Source: an uncultured Lachnospiraceae bacterium
GTDB taxonomy: Bacteria; Bacillota; Clostridia; Lachnospirales; Lachnospiraceae
Direction: 5' to 3'
DNA: 5,217 nucleotides
Assembly (NCBI GenBank): GCA_945827765.1
Contig: CALZPS010000129.1
Span: forward strand, 1 to 5,217
The notes beneath the pieces were generated by a model, which ran no database searches, was not told where the DNA came from, and saw only the letters and a list, made by a program, of their open reading frames with translations. Position numbers and translations under genes: made by a program. Numbering within the stretch: the first letter of the stretch is position 1; every line of letters begins with the position of its first letter. This document shows positions 1-5,217 of this stretch, piece after piece.

Positions 1-48
1 AGGTCTTTCACCCACCTATGAGCAAGCTCATGTGGGCTTAGACCTTTT
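1..48 (+). terminator. Long imperfect stem-loop, possible terminator of an upstream gene
   Basis: Three nested paired segments are visible: AGGTCT (1-6) with AGACCT (40-45), CCCAC (11-15) with GTGGG (32-36), and ATGAG (18-22) with CTCAT (27-31), closed by a CAAG loop. Short unpaired stretches separate them (7-10 against 37-39, and 16-17). A run of only four T follows (45-48), which is weak for a rho-independent terminator. It could end a gene lying left of the window, or be a dispersed intergenic hairpin element. The pairing is certain; the role is inferred. Confidence 0.4.
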
Positions 49-81
49 GACCCTGTTATCTTAATATCAAAAAACAACTTT

Positions 82-133
82 TTGACAGTTTTGGTAAATC
101 CTTATTAGCAGGCAGACATATATTTGTGATAAA
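82..133 (+). promoter_or_regulatory. Possible promoter region of the GH3 gene
   Basis: A perfect -35 hexamer TTGACA lies at 82-87, but its best -10 partner, TATTAG at 103-108, has a short 15-bp spacer. A second reading uses TTAGCA (105-110) as -35, a 17-bp spacer and GATAAA (128-133) as -10, preceded by TGT as in an extended -10. Either would start transcription 30-60 bases before the ATG at 174. A short inverted repeat, CAAAAA (68-73) with TTTTTG (79-84), overlaps the first -35 and could be an operator. I saw no clear catabolite-response (cre) site. Confidence 0.35.
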
Positions 134-160
134 ATGAGTCAGGGAACGAATTATATCAGG

Positions 161-166
161 AAAGGA
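161..166 (+). promoter_or_regulatory. Ribosome binding site of the GH3 gene
   Basis: AAAGGA lies 7 bases before the ATG at 174, preceded by AGG at 158-160. This supports 174 over the next in-frame ATG at 186 (residue 5), for which the spacing would be too long. It also argues against the overlapping reading frame that begins at 134. Confidence 0.75.
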
Positions 167-173
167 AAAAACT

Positions 174-2654
174 ATGGACACAAAAATGATTGCCAGAAGA
201 CTGGCACAAGAATCGATTGTTCTACTGGAAAACAAAGAGCACTTACTGCCGCTGGCGAAAGGCGCAAAGGTCGCTTTTTTCGGACAGGCACAGATTGCAA
301 CCTATTTTTCCGGAAATGGTTCGGGAGCTACGAGAACGGACGAGAGCACGGAGATTCTGATGGAATGTGAGAGGGTCGGGCTGATTGCCGAGCCGGGAAT
401 AAAAGCGTTTTATCGGGAAAATGTTAAGAAAGAAACGCCCATGATGGAGTTGCCGGAAGGGGTAGATGTGCAGAGTTATCTGAGCAATCTGGTACACAGC
501 GGGGCAATTTACGAGATGTTTGGCAAATATCATGCGCCGGAGGAGGAACCGAAAATCCCGGACGTGTTGATGGAGGAGAGTGCGAAAGGCACGGACACGG
601 CTCTGCTGGTCATCGGTCGTAATTCCGGTGGGGAGGAGTGTGACCGCCACCTGACGGAGGACTATGCTCTGACTGCTTCGGAGATAGAACTGGTGGAAGG
701 GGTATGCAAATACTTTTCCAAGGTCATTGTCGTGCTTAATACAAACGGACTGATTGATTTGAGCTGGATTTCAAAATATGAGAGTATCAAGAGCGTACTC
801 TTTCTCGGAATTCCGGGAGAGCAGGGGGCTGTGGCATTGTCGGAGCTTTTGATTGGAAAAGCATCGCCCTGCGGAAAACTTGCGGTGACAATTGCAAAAG
901 CCTATGAGGACTATCCTGCGGCGGAGTATTTTACATGGAACAAAGACAAGCCGGAGGATGTGCTTACTTATGAAACATACGGTCTGGATGCGGCAGCAAA
1001 CGGCAGCACAGGGTTTGAAAAAAGTCCGGTTACACTTTACCGTGAGGGCATTTATAGCGGATATCGTTATTTTGATACCTTTGCAAAGAAACCGCTCTAT
1101 CCGTTCGGCTATGGTTTATCCTATACAGAGTTTTCAATGGGACAAACCGAGGTGCGGAAGGAAGAAGGCGGGCTCTGTGTGTCGGTACAGGTGAGAAATG
1201 TAGGAGATTATGCAGGAAAAGAGGTTGCCCAGCTTTATGTTTCGGCGGAAAGGACAAAAATGGAGCGGCCCAAGCAGGAACTCAAAGGCTTTGCCAAGAC
1301 CGGCTTGCTGAGAACGGGAGAAATGCAGACGCTCTCCATCTCTGTGCCGTGGAATGTGCTGGCGTGCTATGACGAGGAGCGGGCAGCTTATGTAATCGAG
1401 AGTGGACGGTATGTGCTGAGGCTTGGAAACTGTTCTGACTGTACCGCAGTCGTTGGAGTGATTTCCGTGCAGGAGGACATCGTGACAGAGCAGTGCACAA
1501 ATCAGCTTGGTCTGCAGACATATAATGCCGGTAAACTGGACTTTTTGTCTGCGACCGGCGCACAGGATGCGGCAGCGGCCGGGACGGCAGAGCGTCTTGC
1601 GGAGGAAAATGCCCTCACCTTGACGGCGGCGGATGTGGCGGCTGATATGGCAGCGGCGGGTACGGCACAGATAGCTGCTGCGAAAGCAGAAAGCATTGCG
1701 GCAGATAATAAGATTGATTTGAGTACATTTACTGAAAAAGAACTGGCTGCGCTCTGTGTCGGATACGGACCGGGTACTCCTTTTGCGGGCATGCTGGGAA
1801 ATGACGATCCGGAAACTATCTTTTATGAGAATGGGGATCCGGTTACGACCAACAGTCATCCAGTGGGACATAATGGATATGTTTCCCCGGCCATGAAAGA
1901 TAGAGGAATTGAATCCATCTTTTACAAGGACGGACCGGCGGGGATCGGGCAGGTCGCATGGCCGACAGAGATGCTCATTGCCTGCGCGTTTGACCGTGAA
2001 TTGTGGTATGAATTCGGAAATGCGGTCGGCTGGGAATGTGAGCAGGGGCAGGTGGAAGTCTGGCTGGCTCCGGCTGTCAATTTACATCGCAGCCCTCTGG
2101 GCGGCCGGAACTTTGAATATATTTCGGAGGATCCGTATGTGACCGGTGTATGCGGCTGTGAGATTACCAGAGGTGTGCAGGAAAATCATCCGGTGCTTGT
2201 CTGTGCGAAACATTTTGCCGCCAATGAACAGGAGACGTTCCGCCGCGGCAGCAGCAAGAAAAACTATGATGCCGTTGATTCCATTATCCCGGAGCGCGCA
2301 TTGCGGGAACTTTATCTGAAACCATTTGAAATGATGGTAAAAGAGGCAGGTCTGCATTGCATCATGACGTCGTTTAATAAGATAAACGGCACATTTGCAG
2401 GCGGCAGCAAGGCTCTGTGTACACACATTCTGCGTGAGGAATGGGGATTTCGCGGAGCTGTGGTTACCGACTGGGGCGATATGGATATTGTGGTTGACGG
2501 CGCAGATGCGGTGGCGGCCGGAAATGATATCGTGATGCCCGGCGGCCCGGTAGTGATTGCCCAGATTTTGAAAGGTCTTGATGAGGGACGCGTGACAAGG
2601 GCGCAGATGGAGATGGCCGTGTCTCATCTGTTGGAGATGATTGCGTTGATATAA
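174..2654 (+). CDS. Domain-permuted glycoside hydrolase family 3 enzyme, probable beta-glucosidase
   Basis: This 826-residue protein is predicted to hydrolyse terminal beta-linked sugars, most likely beta-glucosides, by the retaining mechanism of family GH3. The domains are circularly permuted. The GH3 C-domain comes first (about 15-250; VLLEN at 17-21, GRNSGGEECDR at 148-158, PGEQG near 214-218), then YPFGYGLSYTEF (309-320) and a fibronectin III-like domain (about 335-430; RNVGDYAGKEVAQLYVS at 341-357). An alanine-rich linker follows (460-511), then the GH3 barrel domain (about 515-826). The barrel shows DGPAG (586-590), GRNFEYISEDPY (644-655), KHFAANEQE (679-687) and VVTDW, where Asp766 is the expected nucleophile. 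Glu154 in the first domain is the likely acid/base, judged against the S-G-E-G-Y-D-R motif of canonical enzymes. The permuted order is known from Butyrivibrio fibrisolvens and Ruminococcus albus beta-glucosidases. No signal peptide is visible, so a cytoplasmic location is inferred. Substrate specificity (glucoside, xyloside or other) cannot be read from sequence alone. Confidence 0.93.
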   Translation: MDTKMIARRLAQESIVLLENKEHLLPLAKGAKVAFFGQAQIATYFSGNGSGATRTDESTEILMECERVGLIAEPGIKAFYRENVKKETPMMELPEGVDVQSYLSNLVHSGAIYEMFGKYHAPEEEPKIPDVLMEESAKGTDTALLVIGRNSGGEECDRHLTEDYALTASEIELVEGVCKYFSKVIVVLNTNGLIDLSWISKYESIKSVLFLGIPGEQGAVALSELLIGKASPCGKLAVTIAKAYEDYPAAEYFTWNKDKPEDVLTYETYGLDAAANGSTGFEKSPVTLYREGIYSGYRYFDTFAKKPLYPFGYGLSYTEFSMGQTEVRKEEGGLCVSVQVRNVGDYAGKEVAQLYVSAERTKMERPKQELKGFAKTGLLRTGEMQTLSISVPWNVLACYDEERAAYVIESGRYVLRLGNCSDCTAVVGVISVQEDIVTEQCTNQLGLQTYNAGKLDFLSATGAQDAAAAGTAERLAEENALTLTAADVAADMAAAGTAQIAAAKAESIAADNKIDLSTFTEKELAALCVGYGPGTPFAGMLGNDDPETIFYENGDPVTTNSHPVGHNGYVSPAMKDRGIESIFYKDGPAGIGQVAWPTEMLIACAFDRELWYEFGNAVGWECEQGQVEVWLAPAVNLHRSPLGGRNFEYISEDPYVTGVCGCEITRGVQENHPVLVCAKHFAANEQETFRRGSSKKNYDAVDSIIPERALRELYLKPFEMMVKEAGLHCIMTSFNKINGTFAGGSKALCTHILREEWGFRGAVVTDWGDMDIVVDGADAVAAGNDIVMPGGPVVIAQILKGLDEGRVTRAQMEMAVSHLLEMIALI
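1551..1706 (+). other. Alanine-rich interdomain linker of the GH3 protein
   Basis: Residues 460-511 join the fibronectin III-like domain to the barrel domain. About 23 of the 51 residues from 460 to 510 are alanine, mixed with Glu, Asp, Lys and Arg, which suggests a helical or flexible spacer. This composition differs sharply from the folded domains on either side. In a permuted GH3 this joint connects what would be the natural C-terminus of the protein to its natural N-terminus, so some linker is expected here. A linker this long and alanine-rich strikes me as unusual, but I could not compare homologues. Confidence 0.6.
1566..1670 (+). repeat. Degenerate direct repeat inside the GH3 linker
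   Basis: Two 27-base copies (1566-1592 and 1644-1670) start 78 bases apart and match at 22 of 27 positions by eye. They encode DAAAAGTAE (465-473) and DMAAAGTAQ (491-499), a 26-residue period. The spacing is a multiple of three, so an in-frame duplication that lengthened the linker is plausible. Low-complexity alanine codons could also give this similarity by chance. Confidence 0.45.
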
Positions 2655-2661
2655 ACATATA

Positions 2662-2689
2662 TTTACAATCTGAACGATATTTTTACAAT
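2662..2689 (+). promoter_or_regulatory. Possible promoter upstream of the second glycosidase gene
   Basis: TTTACA (2662-2667) and TACAAT (2684-2689) each match the sigma-A consensus at five of six positions with a 16-bp spacer, beginning 8 bases after the GH3 stop codon. Transcription would start near 2696 and give a leader of roughly 144 bases before the ATG at 2840. The octamer TTTACAAT occurs at both ends of this element (2662-2669 and 2682-2689). The terminator at 2738-2770 would lie inside this leader. Chance similarity is possible in such AT-rich sequence. Confidence 0.4.
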
Positions 2690-2705
2690 AGAAAAAGAAA
2701 CATTT

Positions 2706-2731
2706 GTGTTATGGTAGAAAAGTCATAACAC
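2706..2731 (+). promoter_or_regulatory. 8-bp perfect inverted repeat, operator or leader hairpin
   Basis: GTGTTATG (2706-2713) is the exact reverse complement of CATAACAC (2724-2731), separated by 10 bases. It lies just downstream of the candidate -10 at 2684-2689 and 6 bases before the terminator stem. It could be a repressor-binding palindrome near the transcription start, or an RNA hairpin in the 5' leader. I cannot tell these apart from sequence. Confidence 0.4.
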
Positions 2732-2737
2732 CGCAAG

Positions 2738-2774
2738 AAAAAGAGATACTGCGGGCGGTATCTCTTTTTTCTTT
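2738..2774 (+). terminator. Strong rho-independent terminator after the GH3 gene
   Basis: AAAAAGAGATAC (2738-2749) pairs perfectly with GTATCTCTTTTT (2758-2769) across an 8-base GC-rich loop. Six T follow the stem core (2765-2770), then C and three more T. It lies 83 bases past the GH3 stop codon and most simply ends that transcript. The A-tract on the left arm means it could also work on the minus strand. If the promoter at 2662-2689 is real, this same hairpin would attenuate the downstream gene. Confidence 0.85.
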
Positions 2775-2826
2775 GAAAAACACATAGCGTAAAAATGTCC
2801 CTGACAGACGCAAAGGGGCAAAACGG

Positions 2827-2833
2827 AAAGGAG
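2827..2833 (+). promoter_or_regulatory. Ribosome binding site of the second glycosidase gene
   Basis: AAAGGAG ends 6 bases before the ATG at 2840, a near-ideal Shine-Dalgarno sequence and spacing. It fixes the start codon. Confidence 0.8.
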
Positions 2834-2839
2834 AATAGA

Positions 2840-5172
2840 ATGAAACAGAGAATCAGAATCGATAAGGTGACGCCCAACACGGGAGCGCTGGATTATTCCT
2901 GGCTTTTGGATGCGCCGGCAGGGAAACATGGATTTGTGCAGAATCGGGACGGACACCTGTATTTTGAGGACGGCACGCGCGCACGGTTTCTGGGATTTAA
3001 CGTGGCGACTCGCTCCAACACTCCGGATCATGCGACTGCCGAAAAACTGGCGGCACGTTTTGCCAGTCTTGGTGTCAATGTCATTCGTCTGCATGCGGCG
3101 GATGCACCGATCGGAGTGGATGAGGCGCCGGAGAATAAGTGGAGTAGCTGCAAGGAGGCACCGCTCTTGGATTATGACAGTGGGAGCAGCCGCAGATTCC
3201 ATCCGGAAGGGCTGGATCGGTTTGACTATTTTGTGGCAAAATTAAAAGAAAAGGGGATTTATCTGCATATTGACTTGTTGGTGGCGAGAGCGTTTTTTGC
3301 GGAAGATGGTCTGGATTATCCGGGTGGTGTAGATTCCTGTACAAAATGTTTCCCGATGATTAATGAGCGGCTGTTTGAACTACAGAAAGAATATGCAAAG
3401 GAACTGCTCTGCCATGTGAATCCATACACCGGGATGGCGCTGATTGATGATCCTGCGGTCATCACGATTCAGATGAATAACGAGGAGTCTGCCATCAAGG
3501 GTACAGAGGATATCAAAGATTTGGAATATGTCAGACCTTACCGTGAAGAACTACAGAGGAAGTTCAATCATTTTCTACTGACAAAATATGATAGTCGTGA
3601 GAATCTGGCGAAGGCATGGACATTTGAGGGTGTCTGTGCACTCGGGGATGATGAGGATCCGGCGGCTGACAGTGTACGCATAGCCGAGGGCAGTTTCGTT
3701 CAGCCGCTCAACGATCCGATGGATGCGTGGGATGCCCCGTGTGGTTCGGCCCGCTATGCGGATTATATGGAATTTGGAATTTACATGAACCGTAAGTTTT
3801 ATCAGTCCTACAAGAATTATCTCCTTTCACTGGGGGCAAAAGTGCCGATCGTTGCCAGTAATCTATTGGGCGGAGCAGCCGATGTGTATGGACACAGCGA
3901 TGGGGATATCATGGAGAATAACACCTATTTCAATCATCCGTTGCTGCCATTTGCCAACAATACCTATATGGTGGCGGGACCGTCGGAGTATGTGTCTGTC
4001 AACCCATTGACTATACAGACGGGAATCGGGGCGATGGCAACTACGCTGGTAGGACTTGGCGCGACAGCGGTCATCGAGGGCAAGCCGTTTATCATTAGTG
4101 AGTGGAATGAATATGGTCTGCATCCTTTCCACTCTACCGCTTTTATGCACACGGTGGCGTATGCCTGCTTAAATGACTGGGACGGGCTGATTCTTTACAA
4201 TCACCACACGTCGGAAAAACCGGACGATCAGCCGGACGATGAGATTTTGAATGTATTTGACGCGTACAATGACCCGGCAGTCGTCAACCAGTGGGGATTT
4301 CTGGCAGCGGTTTTCTTAAAAGGGCTGGTCGCTCCTTCAAACGTCAAAGTGAACGTGGTATACAACCAGAATGACCTGCGGACATTGCCGAGATGCCATA
4401 TGATGCCGAACCAGTTCTTCACCTATGTAACAGGTATGCGCAATACCTTCCTTGATGCCGGAGACTTTTATCTGGGTGATGCAGATGTGGCGGTCAACGC
4501 AGGATTTGTGCAGGATGTGGACCTTTCTGCGGCGGCGCATGCAGTCTACTATGCATGGTCACCATACCGTGATGCGATGAGAAAGTATAGAGACGACAAT
4601 CGGTTGAAAAAAGCCGCAGCAGGAACAAGAGAGGTGCAGCCCGGCATCCATCTGGGAAAACGTGCGCTTGTGTTCGATGAGATCGACAAAGTGGCCGGCA
4701 GCGGAAATTATCAGATGTTCGCACAGATGGGAGACCACGCGTTAAAAGAATGGGGCGTGATCGAGGAAGATACCGGTCTGGTGGATGGCAGACTGATTTC
4801 CGCAACGAAGGAGATTGTGTTTGATCCAGAACATTCACGGTTTATGGTAAATACCCCGTACTGTGGATATTTCAGCGGCGCACCCCAAGAGATGATCCGA
4901 TTGTCTGATGCAGTGTCCGTACAGGTGAAAAATGAGCGGATGACACTGGCACTCATTCCTAAGAGAGGCGGCAGTCTGGAGAATGCGAAAGAGTATGTGC
5001 TGACCGCCATGGGCAATACGGGGATGGATGAGACGACTTTTACGCCCGGTATGGAGATGATGGGAATCACTTTCACAAACGTGGCGCTGCGTGGGAAACT
5101 GTATGCGGATACACTGGAGGGTACCATCTGTGTCAAAGCAAAGGCGGCGTCTTTGACTGCACTGGATACTTA
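2840..5172 (+). CDS. Clan GH-A type glycoside hydrolase (cellulase-like TIM barrel), 3' end missing
   Basis: About 777 genomic codons of an intracellular glycosidase are present, with no stop codon. The N-terminal two thirds looks like a clan GH-A (beta/alpha)8 barrel: FLGFN (50-54), NVIRLH (80-85), a strand-like YLHIDLLV (141-148), then IQMNNEES (210-217), where Asn214-Glu215 fits the acid/base, and FIISEWNEYG (417-426), where Glu421 fits the nucleophile. The 206-residue gap between the two glutamates is long but possible with insertions. Residues from about 605 on (FDPEHSRFMVNTPY at 661-674, YVLTAMGNTG at 719-728) resemble the beta-sandwich tail I associate with GH5-like proteins of this layout. 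No signal peptide or membrane segment is seen. I cannot assign a CAZy family or substrate; a beta-glycosidase or beta-galactosidase-like activity is only an inference. By its layout the tail probably lacks a few tens of residues. The frame stays open past 5172, but that part is adapter. Confidence 0.8.
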
Positions 5173-5217
5173 CTGTCTCTTATACACATCTGACGCTGCC
5201 GACGATACTCCTTGTGT
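5173..5217 (+). other. Illumina Nextera adapter read-through (not genomic)
   Basis: Positions 5173-5191 are the exact 19-bp Tn5 mosaic end CTGTCTCTTATACACATCT. Positions 5192-5205 (GACGCTGCCGACGA) are the rest of the reverse complement of the Nextera read-1 adapter. Positions 5206-5213 (TACTCCTT) sit in the i5 index slot and are the reverse complement of AAGGAGTA, which I recall as index S507/N507. Positions 5214-5217 (GTGT) begin the reverse complement of the P5 oligonucleotide. All parts are in the order of an adapter read-through, so the contig's true sequence ends at about 5172. Confidence 0.98.

Noticed and set aside
134..370. Small forward reading frame overlapping the GH3 start
   Set aside because: It lies mostly inside the GH3 gene in another frame, has no proper ribosome binding site, and its translation is low-complexity and basic like a shadow frame.
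1134..1871. 245-codon reverse-strand open frame opposite the GH3 gene
   Set aside because: It lies wholly antisense to conserved GH3 coding sequence, and its Cys/His/Arg-rich translation shows no recognisable domain.
174..2654. Two GH3 gene fragments wrongly joined by assembly or frameshift
   Set aside because: The frame is continuous, the ribosome binding site and stop are good, both catalytic motifs are intact, and this permuted order is known in related bacteria.
2773..2796. Promoter TTGAAA with TAAAAA just after the terminator
   Set aside because: The spacer would be only 11 bp, too short for a sigma-A promoter, and no better -10 is present at 16-18 bp.
2723..3202. 159-codon reverse-strand open frame spanning the terminator and the start of the second gene
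   Set aside because: It runs through the terminator stem and antisense to the barrel coding sequence; the translation looks like no known protein.
1..5172. CRISPR array, tRNA, rRNA, integrase or origin
   Set aside because: No regularly spaced repeats, cloverleaf-like segments or mobility genes were seen on either strand.
5173..5191. Tn5/IS50 mosaic end suggesting a transposon insertion into the second gene
   Set aside because: The 19-bp end is followed directly by Nextera adapter and index sequence, not by transposon sequence, so it is a library artefact.

Overview
The window holds two forward-strand glycoside hydrolase genes and ends in sequencing adapter. Composition, strong AAGGAG-type ribosome binding sites, and a domain-permuted family 3 glucosidase typical of rumen and gut Clostridia all point to a Firmicute of the Lachnospiraceae type. 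That placement is an inference; no marker gene is present and I do not name a genus.

Layout: positions 1-173 are non-coding and contain a long imperfect stem-loop (1-45) and a possible promoter. Positions 174-2654 encode an intact 826-residue GH3 enzyme whose domains run C-domain, fibronectin III-like domain, an alanine-rich linker, then the TIM-barrel domain, a circular permutation of the usual GH3 order. Positions 2655-2839 are intergenic. They hold a plausible promoter, an 8-bp inverted repeat and a strong rho-independent terminator. From 2840 a second gene encodes a clan GH-A type (beta/alpha)8-barrel glycosidase with visible N-E and S-E-W catalytic motifs. It runs off the end of the real sequence near 5172.

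The last 45 bases (5173-5217) are not genomic. They are the 19-bp Tn5 mosaic end, the Nextera read-1 adapter remainder, an 8-base i5 index and the start of the P5 sequence. The contig therefore ends in untrimmed library adapter, and the apparent continuation of the second open reading frame there is artificial.

Both enzymes lack a recognisable signal peptide, so they probably act in the cytoplasm on imported oligosaccharides or glycosides. They may belong to one carbohydrate-use locus, but a terminator lies between them and no transporter or regulator is visible to name the substrate. I see no new defence, mobile or RNA system here. The points most worth following are the adapter artefact, the repeat-bearing alanine-rich linker in the GH3 enzyme, the unassigned GH-A family and the promoter-hairpin-terminator arrangement before the second gene.
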